DNA from: Pseudomonas lutea
GTDB taxonomy: Bacteria > Pseudomonadota > Gammaproteobacteria > Pseudomonadales > Pseudomonadaceae
Reading direction: 5' to 3'
Length of the DNA stretch: 64,000 bases
Assembly (NCBI RefSeq): GCF_000759445.1
Contig: NZ_JRMB01000001.1
Coordinates: 744,001-808,000, forward strand
Shown: piece after piece, positions 9,218 to 17,889 of the stretch
How the letters are laid out: each line of letters starts with the position of its first letter
Numbering within the stretch: the stretch's first letter is position 1
Notes under the pieces: model-generated
Told to the model about the DNA's origin: nothing
What the model saw: the letters and a program-made list of their open reading frames with translations, nothing else
Database searches by the model: none
Made by a program: the position numbers and the translations under genes

Positions 9218-10294
9218 TCAGCGACCGGCGAGGCGCTCAAGCGCGCCAATGGCGAGCTGGCGCGTGAGGTCTTCCGCTGACAGCGAATGTTTGATGCCGA
9301 CAGCCTGGCCTGCCCACAGATTCATGAAGCCGTCGTCACCCCGGGCTTCGGCCTTGCTGCGCAGCGGCACGAGCGCACCACCCGCAGTCGGAAACGCTGG
9401 CGCGGCGTCCGCCATCGGACCGATCTCGCGCATGATCCGATTAACGATGCCCCGTGCCGGGCGCCCGGTGAACAGGTTGGTAATCGCAGTCTGGCTGTCT
9501 TGGGCGCGGCTCAGCGCCGCCTGGTGCAGGGACGAGGTTTTCGCTTCCGGGGTGAACAGGTAAGCGGTGCCCACTTGCACAGCACAGGCGCCCAACATGA
9601 ACGCGGCGGCAATCCCGCGGCTGTCGGCGATGCCACCGGCGGCTATCACCGGCACCGACACCGCGTCGACGATCTGTGGCACCAGCGCGAGGGTGCCGAC
9701 CTGAGTGTGCAGCGCCTCACTGAGGAACATCCCGCGGTGCCCACCGGCCTCGTAACCCATGGCGATGATGGCGTCGCACCCGCGTGCTTCCAGCCACCTG
9801 GCTTCTTCGACCGTGGTGGCGGAGGAAAGCACCCTGGCGCCCGCGGCCTTTACTCGCGCCAGCAAAGCAGGGTCGGGCAGACCGAAGTGAAAGCTGACTA
9901 CTTCCGGGCGCAACTCCTCCACCAGTGCGCAGGCAGACTCATCAAACGGTGCGCGACTGGACGCCGGCGTGGGCGCCTCGAAATCTGCGCCCAGTTCGTC
10001 GTAGTAGGGCTTGAGCAGATCCTTCCAGCGGGCATCGGCCTGCGGATCGGCGGCGGGCGTCTGGTGGCAGAAGAAGTTCAGGTTAAGCGGCGCATGGGTG
10101 CCTGCGCGAATGCGCGCCATCTCCTCACGAATCTGCGCGCGGGTGAGCATGGCGCAAGGCAGCGAGGGCAGCCCGCCGGCCTTGCCGACGGCAATGGCCA
10201 TTGCCGAGCCTGATGCCCCGGCCATCGGCGCTTGCAGAATCGGCAGTTCGATGTCCAGCAGCTTGAGCAGGCGGGTGTCGGGCCAGGCGATCAT
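9218..10294 (-). CDS. Nitronate monooxygenase-family flavoprotein
   Basis: A 358-residue FMN-dependent TIM-barrel enzyme of the 2-nitropropane dioxygenase/nitronate monooxygenase family. Visible signatures are ILQAPMAGASG at the N-terminus, the GYEAGGHRGMF segment carrying the conserved His, and the phosphate-binding region VPVIAAGGIADSRGIAAAFMLGA followed by VQVGTAYLFT. The ATG at 10294 has GGAGA eight bases upstream; a TTG five codons earlier is also open. The gene diverges from the TetR regulator at 10377, and that regulator's operator lies between them, so it may belong to the same regulon. The family also includes enzymes with other substrates. Confidence 0.85.
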   Translation of the reverse strand: MIAWPDTRLLKLLDIELPILQAPMAGASGSAMAIAVGKAGGLPSLPCAMLTRAQIREEMARIRAGTHAPLNLNFFCHQTPAADPQADARWKDLLKPYYDELGADFEAPTPASSRAPFDESACALVEELRPEVVSFHFGLPDPALLARVKAAGARVLSSATTVEEARWLEARGCDAIIAMGYEAGGHRGMFLSEALHTQVGTLALVPQIVDAVSVPVIAAGGIADSRGIAAAFMLGACAVQVGTAYLFTPEAKTSSLHQAALSRAQDSQTAITNLFTGRPARGIVNRIMREIGPMADAAPAFPTAGGALVPLRSKAEARGDDGFMNLWAGQAVGIKHSLSAEDLTRQLAIGALERLAGR

Positions 10295-10349
10295 CGGCAG
10301 GGTCTCCAAAGCAAAGAGGGCAGCGAATGCAACGTTGCGGTTGATTTAA

Positions 10350-10364
10350 TAGACGCTCGGTCTA
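10350..10364. promoter_or_regulatory. Operator 1 of the AcuR-like regulator
   Basis: TAGAC-GCTCG-GTCTA, a perfect 5-bp inverted repeat with a 5-base spacer, 13 bases before the regulator ATG. The same half-sites and spacing recur at 11034-11048 in front of acuI. Confidence 0.75.
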
Positions 10365-10376
10365 ATATGCAACCCC

Positions 10377-11015
10377 ATGAACGAGATCATTGCAAAACCC
10401 AGGCGCCCCGGGCGACCTCCCAAAGTGCCACGCCCTGATGACTTCGATACCCGCGAGGCGCTTATCCGCTGCGGGGTCGAGGTGCTGACCGAACAGGGCT
10501 TCATGGCCACCGGCATTGACGCCATTCTCAAACGCATCGGCGTGCCGAAGGGCTCCTTTTATCACTACTTCGCCAGCAAGGAGGCGTTTGGCCTCGCGGT
10601 GCTGGACAGCTACGCCCATTACTTCGCACGGCGCCTTGACCGGTGGCTGCTGGATGAGTCGCTGTCGCCACTGGAGCGCCTGGCAGGATTCGTCCAGGAA
10701 TCCAAGGTCAATATCGCCCGCCATGCGTTCAGACGCGGTTGTCTGGTGGGCAATATGGGGCAGGAAGTCAGTGTCTTGCCCAGCGGATTTCGCGAAGCAC
10801 TGGAAAACGTATTCCTCGACTGGCAGGCGCGGCTGAGCGTCTGCTTTGAGGCGGCGGTGACCGTGCGTGAACTGCCCGCCCGCACTGACTGTTCAGAGTT
10901 GGCGGCGTATTTCTGGATTGGCTGGGAGGGCGCCGTGCTGCGCGCACGCCTGGTGCAGAACGCACAACCACTGGACACTTTCATCATCGGGTTTCTGCGC
11001 GGCTTGCCGCGCTGA
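10377..11015 (+). CDS. TetR-family regulator, AcuR-like
   Basis: A 212-residue TetR-type repressor. The N-terminal tail is basic (KPRRPGRPPK). The helix-turn-helix spans about residues 38-62 (GFMATGIDAILKRIGVPKGSFYHYFASKEAFG). The C-terminal domain carries RRGCLVGNMGQEVS and ends in a WIGWEGAVLRAR segment like acrylate-responsive AcuR proteins. It sits directly upstream of an acrylyl-CoA reductase gene, as acuR does in Rhodobacter-type loci. Near-identical 15-bp palindromes precede both genes, implying autoregulation and control of acuI. The effector is inferred from context. Confidence 0.85.
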   Translation: MNEIIAKPRRPGRPPKVPRPDDFDTREALIRCGVEVLTEQGFMATGIDAILKRIGVPKGSFYHYFASKEAFGLAVLDSYAHYFARRLDRWLLDESLSPLERLAGFVQESKVNIARHAFRRGCLVGNMGQEVSVLPSGFREALENVFLDWQARLSVCFEAAVTVRELPARTDCSELAAYFWIGWEGAVLRARLVQNAQPLDTFIIGFLRGLPR

Positions 11016-11033
11016 TGCTTTAAGGCCTGGATA

Positions 11034-11048
11034 TAGACGAGCGGTCTA
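11034..11048. promoter_or_regulatory. Operator 2 of the AcuR-like regulator
   Basis: TAGAC-GAGCG-GTCTA, with half-sites and spacing identical to the site at 10350-10364 and the spacer in inverse order. It lies 16 bases before the acuI start, where a bound repressor would block initiation. Confidence 0.75.
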
Positions 11049-11064
11049 AATAGGAGCAAGTGGC

Positions 11065-12048
11065 ATGTTCAAAGGCATCCTGATCCACAAAGACGACAAC
11101 GGCTACCGCACCGAACTGAGCGACATCGATGACACTCAGCTGCCCCAGGGTGACGTCACCGTGCGCGTCAGTCATAGCACGCTCAATTACAAGGACGGCC
11201 TCGCAATCACCGGCAAGGGCCCGATTGTGCGCCAGTTTCCCATGGTGCCGGGGGTAGACCTGGCCGGGACGGTGGAGCACAGCGGCGACCCCGACTTCAA
11301 GCCGGGCGATCAGGTCGTGCTCAACGGTTGGGGCGTCGGTGAGGCCCATTGGGGCGGACTCGCCCAACGGGCACGCCTGCAGGGCAAGTGGCTGATCCCG
11401 CTACCCGCCGCATTCTCGGCGGCCGAGGCCATGGCGATTGGCACGGCAGGTTACACCGCGATGCTGGCGATCATGGCGCTGGAGAAAAACGGGCTGACGC
11501 CGGACAAGGGCGAAGTGCTGGTGACCGGCGCCAACGGAGGCGTCGGCAGTTTTGCCATCGCCTTATTGGCCAGGCTTGGCTATCGGGTTGTGGCCTCAAC
11601 CGGCCGCGTGAGCGAGAGCGCCTACCTCACGTCCCTGGGCGCCTCCGAAATCTTCGACCGTGCCACCCTGGCCGAACCTGGCCGTCCATTGGCCAAAGAA
11701 CGCTGGGCCGGGGCGATCGATTCGGTTGGCAGCCACACTCTCGCCAACATCTGCGCCAGCACCCGCTACTGGGGCACCGTGGCTGCCTGTGGTCTGGCCC
11801 AAGGGATGGAATTTCCGGCGTCGGTGGCACCGTTTATCCTGCGCGGGGTGACGCTGGCCGGAATCGACAGCGTGATGCGTCCCCGTCAGGACCGGATTGA
11901 CGCCTGGGCGCGTCTGGCACGGGACCTGGATGTGTCATTGCTGCCGTTGATCAGCCGCGAGATCGGTTTGAGCGAGGTGATCGACACCGCGCACGCGCTC
12001 ATGGACGGGCACGTGCGCGGGCGCATTGTGGTCGATACTCAGCGATAA
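11065..12048 (+). CDS. acuI: Acrylyl-CoA reductase (NADPH), AcuI/YhdH family
   Basis: A 327-residue zinc-independent medium-chain reductase. The AcuI/YhdH landmarks are the N-terminal LNYKDGLAITGKGPIVR motif, PMVPGVDLAGTVE, the nucleotide-binding VLVTGANGGVGSFAIALLA near residues 150-168, and the WAGAIDSVGSHTLA segment. The family reduces toxic acryloyl-CoA to propionyl-CoA. An AGGAG lies about 8 bases before the ATG. The adjacent AcuR-like gene and shared operators support a role in acrylate or DMSP-derived acryloyl-CoA detoxification. Convergent with the RES toxin gene, 24 bases apart. Confidence 0.92.
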   Translation: MFKGILIHKDDNGYRTELSDIDDTQLPQGDVTVRVSHSTLNYKDGLAITGKGPIVRQFPMVPGVDLAGTVEHSGDPDFKPGDQVVLNGWGVGEAHWGGLAQRARLQGKWLIPLPAAFSAAEAMAIGTAGYTAMLAIMALEKNGLTPDKGEVLVTGANGGVGSFAIALLARLGYRVVASTGRVSESAYLTSLGASEIFDRATLAEPGRPLAKERWAGAIDSVGSHTLANICASTRYWGTVAACGLAQGMEFPASVAPFILRGVTLAGIDSVMRPRQDRIDAWARLARDLDVSLLPLISREIGLSEVIDTAHALMDGHVRGRIVVDTQR

Positions 12049-12072
12049 GCCTATGCAAGTTGCGGTTTAGTG

Positions 12073-12510
12073 TTAGGTGAAGGGACGCACAGCAAGCACT
12101 TTGACCTGCGCCATGGCGGGATGGGCTGGATTGAGCAACAGGTTGCGCGTGTGGGTGATCGCCGCTGACGGCACGATCAGCCCGAGTTGCTCACGCCGCC
12201 CCAGCCATGCCCCGCCAAAATCCATGCTGACCCTGTCCGCGGGGATGAGGTCCCAGCCGGGCGGGAGGTGGCTCAGCGCGGGCTGCCAGTACAACGCGGG
12301 GTCATCCGGCAATTGCACGTGCACGAGCTGAAAGCCCCGCTGTGGCAGCCCGGTGGATTGAGTCAGCGTGTCCAGCGCGCAACCCGCCGCGCTTAACGCC
12401 AGATACACGGCGGGCTGATCGGCGTGATTCCAGCGCCCACCGAACCTCGCGGCGCCATTTCCGGACAGGTCATGGGCTTCGTGCCCTTTGCAGATTCTCC
12501 AGGCCTGCAT
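12073..12510 (-). CDS. RES-domain toxin of a Xre/RES toxin-antitoxin pair
   Basis: A 145-residue RES protein; members degrade NAD+. It starts MQAWRICKGHEAHDLSG. The signature Arg is Arg26 (GGRWN), the conserved Tyr is Tyr36 (AVYLALS) and the Ser is Ser115 (IVPSAAI). At the position where RES toxins normally have Glu (as in LEVLVH) there is Asp47 (CALDTLTQ). The ATG shares its A with the antitoxin TGA (TGATG), so translation is coupled. Longer in-frame starts fall inside the antitoxin gene and are unlikely. The gene order antitoxin then toxin is standard for the family. Activity with Asp47 is uncertain. Confidence 0.9.
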   Translation of the reverse strand: MQAWRICKGHEAHDLSGNGAARFGGRWNHADQPAVYLALSAAGCALDTLTQSTGLPQRGFQLVHVQLPDDPALYWQPALSHLPPGWDLIPADRVSMDFGGAWLGRREQLGLIVPSAAITHTRNLLLNPAHPAMAQVKVLAVRPFT

Positions 12511-12962
12511 CAGACCACCGCGCCGTGCTGCAATGCGCTCAGCACCCGGCGAGCCTGACGCGCGCCGATCTCGGTCTCGCACAAGGCGAGGGGCGTGAGC
12601 CCGTTGAGGGCGCGGTTTGGCGCGATCATCCAGCGACGTGCGGTGTTCTGGTCTTCAAAGAGTTCGGCGGCATGGGTGGCGAGGGCCGCGACCCGATCAA
12701 GGCGTTCGGAGCCGACCACGTCAAGCGGGCGTTGCTGGCGCTGGCGGCGCTCCAGGGTCGAGACCGAGGTGGCCAGCAGCGTTTCGAGCTGGCTGTTGCT
12801 CAGCCGAAAAGCGTTGCGCAGCACTTTGACCCAGCCGGGAGGGAAGCCCGAGCGGATGTAGTCCAGCCGTTCGGTTTCGTTGCGTGCGTTGAGTTGATCG
12901 GCGATCAGCCAGAATGAAGGGGCGGTGTCGGTTATCGCGTGAAGGGTCGAAGGCACGTCCAT
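12510..12962 (-). CDS. Xre/MbcA/ParS-family antitoxin
   Basis: A 150-residue antitoxin paired with the RES toxin. The N-terminal half carries a Xre-like helix-turn-helix (residues about 45-80: VKVLRNAFRLSNSQLETLLATSVSTLERR). The C-terminal MbcA/ParS toxin-binding domain includes RRWMIAPNRALNGLTPLALCETEIGARQ, whose pattern 'W...pn.aL.G..Pl.l..t..G' is diagnostic. Its stop codon overlaps the toxin start. The antitoxin probably represses its own promoter, as others of this family do. Confidence 0.92.
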   Translation of the reverse strand: MDVPSTLHAITDTAPSFWLIADQLNARNETERLDYIRSGFPPGWVKVLRNAFRLSNSQLETLLATSVSTLERRQRQQRPLDVVGSERLDRVAALATHAAELFEDQNTARRWMIAPNRALNGLTPLALCETEIGARQARRVLSALQHGAVV

Positions 12963-13001
12963 GCTCCTTGTGAGATCAGGTGCAAGGACCTTACGCCGCT
13001 G

Positions 13002-14219
13002 TCAGGGTTTCTCAAGCACCGAGCTGTTACCGGCGTTTGCAGGGCAATCTGGTTGCGTGGGGCCGGCCTCGGCCGGTAGCCCGTTTGAAGCGCACGTCAA
13101 ATCGGCAGGGCTATGAACGACGCTGTCACGCTCGCGGGTGAGCAGGGCGTGTTTACGCTCGACGCCCCAGCGGTAACCGGACAAGGCGCCATCACTGCGC
13201 ACCACCCGGTGGCAGGGAATCGCCACGGCGAGGCTGTTTGCTGCGCAGGCCAGGGCCACCGCACGGCTGGCGGTCGGTGCACCAATGCGCTGGGCAATCT
13301 CGGCGTAGCTGGCAGTGCTCCCCGGTGGAATCTGCCTGAGCGCTTGCCAGACCCGTTGCTGAAACGCGGTGCCCTGCAAATCCAGCGGCAGGTTCAGGCC
13401 CAGCTTCGGCGCTTCGACAAAACCCACCACCTGGGCCATGAGTCGCTCGAAATTTGCATCGCCGCCGATCAGCGTGGCGCAGTGGAACTGATCCTGCAGG
13501 CTCTGCACCAGTCGATCCGGGTCCTCACCCAGCAGGATGGCGCACACCCCGCGAGGGCTCTGCGCCACCAGAATCGCGCCGAGAAAGCACTGGCCTACGG
13601 CAAAGTGAATTTTGAGATCCGCGCCGCCTTTGCGGTAATTCGTCGGGGTCATGCCCAGTAAGGCGCTGCTGGCTTCGTAAAAGCGGCTGTTGGAATTAAA
13701 CCCGGCGTCGTACAGCGCGTCGGTGATGCGCCCGCTGTCTGCCAGTTTGCTGCGCACTTTGCCGGCACGGTGAGCATTGGCATAAGCCTTGGGGGTTACA
13801 CCGGCTACCGCTTTGAAGACGCGATGGAAATGCCACGGGCTCATCCCGGCCTCAGCCGCCAACTCTGTCAGGGACGGTAACGGCTCAGCCTCGGCGATCA
13901 ACCGGCATGCGGCGGCGACTGCGGCGGCATGCGCGGCAGCGAGCTCGCGGCGGTCGGGCGTGGTCCGTTTGCTGGGGCGATACCCTGCGGCTTCGGCCTG
14001 GGCTGCATCATCGAAAAACACCACATTTTCCGCACGCGGCAAACGCGATGCGCTGCCCGGCCGGCAATAGACGCCGGTGGTGCGTACACCGTAGACAAAT
14101 GAGGTGTCGGCGCTGGCGTCGCGGGTGACCACAGCGTTCCAGCGCGCATCGTGGACTGCGCTTCGGGGTGTCGTGTCGGTGGAGGGGCGGCTTATGTCGC
14201 GGTTCATGTCAGGACTCAT
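13002..14219 (-). CDS. ada: Ada: AraC-type regulator/O6-methylguanine-DNA methyltransferase with degraded zinc site
   Basis: About 405 residues from the ATG at 14219 (another ATG lies at 14207; a TTG at 14237 is open). Order: Ada metal-binding domain, AraC helix-turn-helix (WHFHRVFKAVAGVTPKAYANAHR), then the alkyltransferase domain with active-site Cys336 in AIPCHRVV. The first zinc cysteine, which is also the phosphotriester acceptor, is kept (Cys52, VYCRP). The other three ligands are replaced: Ser56, Ser83 (GYRPSKR) and Thr86, aligning exactly with E. coli Cys42, Cys69 and Cys72. Base repair is probably intact; methyl-phosphotriester sensing is doubtful. A tail of about 40 residues after the enzyme domain is partly encoded by a REP-like palindrome. 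Confidence 0.88.
   Translation of the reverse strand: MSPDMNRDISRPSTDTTPRSAVHDARWNAVVTRDASADTSFVYGVRTTGVYCRPGSASRLPRAENVVFFDDAAQAEAAGYRPSKRTTPDRRELAAAHAAAVAAACRLIAEAEPLPSLTELAAEAGMSPWHFHRVFKAVAGVTPKAYANAHRAGKVRSKLADSGRITDALYDAGFNSNSRFYEASSALLGMTPTNYRKGGADLKIHFAVGQCFLGAILVAQSPRGVCAILLGEDPDRLVQSLQDQFHCATLIGGDANFERLMAQVVGFVEAPKLGLNLPLDLQGTAFQQRVWQALRQIPPGSTASYAEIAQRIGAPTASRAVALACAANSLAVAIPCHRVVRSDGALSGYRWGVERKHALLTRERDSVVHSPADLTCASNGLPAEAGPTQPDCPANAGNSSVLEKP
13060..13083. repeat. REP-like palindrome inside the 3' end of ada
   Basis: GGGGCCGGCCTCGGCCGGTA closely resembles the GTGGGACCGGCTTCAGCCGG elements at 41.5-42.2 kb. In the ada frame it encodes the GLPAEAGPT stretch of the C-terminal extension. 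Identification is by similarity of the palindrome core. Confidence 0.5.
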
Positions 14220-14384
14220 GTCATGGCTGCTGGTCAAGGCTGCTGGTCAGGGCCCGTGTGGGCAGGTGTCGGACGCATCTGAACGTCACGTGAGGCGCCC
14301 TGCGGGAATCTTCCACGGACGGCTCACGTCACTGAACACTAGCCGCCTCACCCCATCCTCACACTCCGAGTCTTGCGCTCAAAT

Positions 14385-15248
14385 TCAGGCCAGCATCGGT
14401 GGCAAGGTGCCCAGCAGCGATACCGCGGCCAGCGCACCCGCACCCAGCAGACCTTCAGCGAATACGCTCAGCTTCAAGCGTGCCACCGGCAGCTCGGCCA
14501 TGTGCGCCAGTCGCCGGTTGAGTGCCGCCAGCACCAACATGCCCAGTACCAGCGTCGCCTTCACTGTCAGCACCAGACCAAATCCGTCGAATGCCGGTAC
14601 GGGCCATAGCCCGCCAGTGAGTGCGCGCACGTTGATCAAACCCGTGGCGATGATGATGGCCACCAACCCATAACCGATACCGCTGAAGCGGCGTAACACC
14701 GCCGCCAGATCAACGCCCTCGGCGGATTTGAGGAGTACGGCGAGCATGGCCAGTCCGCCCAGCCAGGTACCGACCCCCAGCAGGTGCAGCATCTGGTTGA
14801 CGATCAGCAGTTGGCCTTTGATCCCGTCGAACATCGCGCCGTGGCCAACCGGTGCCAGGGTCATCAGCAACAAGGCGTTGAGCGTCAGGATAGCGCCGGG
14901 CGTCGCGCGGTGGCAGAAAATGACCAGCAGCGCATTAAGCACCAGATGCACGACCCACACGTGCCCAAACCAGGTATTGCCGAGTACCAGTCCAAGGGTT
15001 TGTGGATCGACCGCACTGGCCCACTCTCCACTGAGATAGGCGGCGGTCAGCATCAGCCATGCCACAGCACTGGCCAGGGCAATGCCAGCGAGAACTCTGG
15101 TCCTGCGCTGCAGTTGGAGGCCGGCCGGCCCGGCGTCAAACGCCCGCAGCCAGGGCCCGAACAGCCGGCTGCGGAACAGCGCCATGCCAAACAGCAACAG
15201 GACTGCGCCGAAGTGGATGAAGCGGCACAGGATCAATCCTTCGTGCAT
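14385..15248 (-). CDS. copD: Copper resistance protein CopD
   Basis: A 287-residue polytopic inner-membrane protein with about eight hydrophobic helices. Conserved CopD features include the N-terminal CRFIHFGAVLLLFG segment, HVWVVHLVLNALL, GTWLGGLAMLAVLL and a C-terminal KATLVLGMLVLAALNR. The family is proposed to move copper across the inner membrane with periplasmic CopC. It starts 4 bases after the copC stop, so the two form an operon. No copA or copB homologue is in the window; an isolated copCD pair fits copper uptake or handling rather than a full resistance cluster. Confidence 0.9.
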   Translation of the reverse strand: MHEGLILCRFIHFGAVLLLFGMALFRSRLFGPWLRAFDAGPAGLQLQRRTRVLAGIALASAVAWLMLTAAYLSGEWASAVDPQTLGLVLGNTWFGHVWVVHLVLNALLVIFCHRATPGAILTLNALLLMTLAPVGHGAMFDGIKGQLLIVNQMLHLLGVGTWLGGLAMLAVLLKSAEGVDLAAVLRRFSGIGYGLVAIIIATGLINVRALTGGLWPVPAFDGFGLVLTVKATLVLGMLVLAALNRRLAHMAELPVARLKLSVFAEGLLGAGALAAVSLLGTLPPMLA

Positions 15249-15252
15249 GGCG

Positions 15253-15639
15253 TTATGGCGTCACCTGAAAACGGTACGTGCCCTCGCTCTTGTGAGTGTC
15301 CACCGACACGGCATGCCATTCCACTTTGTACTTGCCCGGCACCATCGGTACGGCGGGGGTCACGATCAGGATTTTTTTGTCAGCGGGGTCGGTTTCCACG
15401 CTGCGCGTCTGAATGATTTCTGTCGGCGCGTCGGCCGCATCCAGGCTGATGACGACCTTGGTGAACTTGTCCTCGAGGCCTTCGGAGAAGGTCAGGCGCA
15501 ACTCTTTAGGCGCGGTGACTTCGCTGTCCGCAGCGGGTTGCTGGCTCTCAAGGTGGGCGTGGGCGAAGGCGGCGGTGGAAGTCAGACAGGCCAGCAGGGA
15601 CAGGCAGGAGAGGGCGTGCTTGAAACGTTGGGCAGACAT
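15253..15639 (-). CDS. copC: Periplasmic copper-binding protein CopC
   Basis: From the ATG at 15639 the product has 128 residues with a Sec signal peptide (FKHALSCLSLLACLTSTAAFA) and a mature N-terminus HAHLESQQPAADSEV. The mature N-terminal His, together with His and Asp in the C-terminal VEWHAVSVDTHKSEGTYRF, forms the high-affinity Cu(II) site of CopC. No Met-rich Cu(I) loop is seen, so it looks like a Cu(II)-only CopC. A much longer open frame upstream is not conserved-looking and was trimmed. Operon partner: copD. Confidence 0.92.
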   Translation of the reverse strand: MSAQRFKHALSCLSLLACLTSTAAFAHAHLESQQPAADSEVTAPKELRLTFSEGLEDKFTKVVISLDAADAPTEIIQTRSVETDPADKKILIVTPAVPMVPGKYKVEWHAVSVDTHKSEGTYRFQVTP

Positions 15640-15895
15640 CAGCGGGACCTTTGGTTTGGCGGCAGCGATTTGCAGCGGATGGATGACGGAGTCGGCCGCA
15701 GCCGACTCGCGATAATGGATCGCTACTAGAGCAGAAAGTGCTGATGGACTCCAGCGAATGTGCCGAATGCGGCGAGGGCGTGCGTTGCGGATCGGGGCGG
15801 ATCGGGGCGTAGAGGCGCTGATATGGGATGATCGCAGGCTGCGCCACAGGGCGGCGCAGGCGTGGGGGTGAAAGGCTTGAGTCGGGCCTCTTGTG

Positions 15896-17533
15896 TCAGA
15901 CCTTGAAGAAGCTGACACGCTCGGTGAGTACGTCGGCCAAGGTCGACAGCTCACGGCTTGAGCGTGCTACCTGGTTGGAGCCGACTGCGGTTTCGAGCGC
16001 TGAATCGTGGATGCGATTGATGTTAACGCTGACGTCGTCGGCCACTGCCCGTTGCTGCGCGGCGGCGCTGGCGATCTGCGCGTTCATGTCGTTGAGTGCA
16101 CCGACTTCGTGGCGGATCTTCACCAGAGCAGTCTGCGCGTCGTGGGTCTGCTCGACGGTACGCTGGGCCATCTCGCGGCTTTCGCGCATCAAATCGGCGG
16201 TTTTCACGGCGCCGGTTTGCAGTTGGCCGACCATCTCGCGAATCTCCTGGGTCGATTCCTGGGTACGGTTGGCCAGCGAGCGCACCTCATCGGCCACCAC
16301 GGCGAAACCGCGGCCTGCTTCACCGGCGCGTGCCGCTTCAATGGCCGCGTTGAGCGCCAGCAGATTGGTGCGTTCAGCGATCGAGTTGATCACCGCCACG
16401 ACATTTTCAATCGCCCGGCTGTCGCTGGAGACCTGTCCTACGGAATCGGCAGCGCTTTCCAGCTTGCGCGCCAACAGGTCCATGGCCTGCGCCGTGCCTT
16501 CGACCATGCGCTTGCCGTTCTCGACTTCTTCGTCGGCCGTTTGTGTAGCGTTGGCTGCCTGGCTGGCATAGCCCGCTACTTCCTTGACCGTGCTGGCCAT
16601 CTGGTTGATCGCGGTGGCCATCTGTTGGGTTTCGCTGGCCTGCAGGCGCATCTGCTCGCTGTTGCTGTCGGAACTGGACAGCAACTGCGCGGAAGAATGA
16701 GTCAACGCTGTCGCTGCCGAACGTACCTCGGTGATGGTTGCCGACAAGTGCAGATTGGTCGCTTTGAGCGCGCCCATGACGCTGTCGGGGTAGGCCGTTT
16801 CGATCCTGTCGGTCAGTTGGCCGGCTGCCAGGCGGCGGATGGAGGCCGCAACCTGGTGGGGTTCGGCACCCAGGGTCGACTTGAGGCTGCGGATGATCAG
16901 CAGCGAGGCAATGATGCCCAACACCACGGCAACGCCGGTGGCCAGTAGCATCAGCGAGGCGAATTGCGACGCAGTGGCCCGTACCGAAGTGATATGCCCA
17001 CCAATGGTCGATTCTTCCAGATCAATCAACGCATTGATGCGGGCGAGCCAGTCTTTGTAAGCGCCGGACACCTGCTCCATCAACACCGTCTGGGCCTGGT
17101 CAATATCGCCCTGCTGGCGCAGTTTGAGCAGTTTTTCGGTGCTTGCCAGTGCAGTGCGCTCGGCCGACTTCACGTTCGCCAGCAATTCTTGTTCACGAGG
17201 TGAAGCGCCCTTGCTCTGGAAGATCCGGTCCATGGGCGCCGCGGATGCCTGATAAAGCCCGTCGAGACGCTCGATATCGCGCAAGTGCGTGGCCAGGCCT
17301 GCATCGTTGCGCACCAGCACGGCATCCCGCAGCGCAATGGCGCGGTCGTGAACGCTGCCGCGGAAATTGATCGCGTAACGCTGCTTGATGGTGGCGTCTT
17401 CGCTGACGTCTGTGAGCGTCGATTCAATCACCCTGACCCGGTTCACGCCTACCAGCGTCAGCAGGATCATCAGTGCGAGGACGAGCCCGAAGCCCAGGCC
17501 AAGACGCTTGGCTATCGTGAGATCTTTGAACAT
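15896..17533 (-). CDS. Methyl-accepting chemotaxis protein
   Basis: A 545-residue chemoreceptor. An N-terminal transmembrane helix ([20 protein letters not shown], about residues 11-30) is followed by a four-helix-bundle periplasmic sensor of about 160 residues. A second helix ([21 protein letters not shown]) leads into HAMP ([13 protein letters not shown]) and the cytoplasmic signalling hairpin with the tip [20 protein letters not shown]. No NWETF-type pentapeptide for CheR binding is present at the C-terminus, which ends VSFFKV. The ligand is unknown. It is transcribed on its own, upstream of an AT-rich intergenic region. Confidence 0.93.
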   Translation of the reverse strand: MFKDLTIAKRLGLGFGLVLALMILLTLVGVNRVRVIESTLTDVSEDATIKQRYAINFRGSVHDRAIALRDAVLVRNDAGLATHLRDIERLDGLYQASAAPMDRIFQSKGASPREQELLANVKSAERTALASTEKLLKLRQQGDIDQAQTVLMEQVSGAYKDWLARINALIDLEESTIGGHITSVRATASQFASLMLLATGVAVVLGIIASLLIIRSLKSTLGAEPHQVAASIRRLAAGQLTDRIETAYPDSVMGALKATNLHLSATITEVRSAATALTHSSAQLLSSSDSNSEQMRLQASETQQMATAINQMASTVKEVAGYASQAANATQTADEEVENGKRMVEGTAQAMDLLARKLESAADSVGQVSSDSRAIENVVAVINSIAERTNLLALNAAIEAARAGEAGRGFAVVADEVRSLANRTQESTQEIREMVGQLQTGAVKTADLMRESREMAQRTVEQTHDAQTALVKIRHEVGALNDMNAQIASAAAQQRAVADDVSVNINRIHDSALETAVGSNQVARSSRELSTLADVLTERVSFFKV

Positions 17534-17720
17534 GGAGGCACCTGAGAAATAAGTTGCGTGATATTAGAGTGCTACTATGAGGCGCACCTTATATCTAAGT
17601 TCACTCTCATTTGCCTCGTTATTTATCTATCGTGCCCATAGAGACCATTCAGGCATCGGGCGGGAATTTTCTGCATTCAGCTGTGTCACGCGGTTCACGG
17701 TAGTTGCCTTGCGCAGGCAT

Positions 17721-17750
17721 AAAAAAAGCCACCGCACTGAGGTGGGTGGC
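17721..17750 (-). terminator. Rho-independent terminator (minus strand)
   Basis: Read on the minus strand, GCCACC pairs with GGTGGC and CAC with GTG across a one-base bulge, followed by TTTTTTT. A run of seven U is strong. No conventional gene ends here, so it terminates either a small RNA or a leader transcript. Confidence 0.75.
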
Positions 17751-17869
17751 TAAAAGTCTTACCAAAGGAATGATGAAGCGGAGCATGATCCAGTCGCCTG
17801 ACGCTGCGGAGTCATCAAGCAATTGAGTCGTGTTCTTCATCGCCGACGACGGTAACACCGGCTGAAAGC
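17721..17869 (-). ncRNA. Candidate small RNA or leader transcript
   Basis: The 619-base gap between the chemoreceptor and the porin holds a strong minus-strand terminator. About 130 bases upstream of it is a promoter-like pair, TTGATA and TAATAG with 17-base spacing (plus-strand positions 17899-17904 and 17876-17881). The -10 match is only fair. An open frame of about 60 codons crosses the terminator hairpin and lacks a ribosome site, so a non-coding RNA of about 150 bases is the better reading. Not matched to a known family. Confidence 0.3.
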
Positions 17870-17889
17870 TTTGGACTATTACGAAGATC

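Noticed and set aside
17649..17858. A minus-strand frame of about 70 codons in the chemoreceptor-porin gap
   Set aside because: It reads through a strong terminator hairpin and has no ribosome site. A small RNA fits better.
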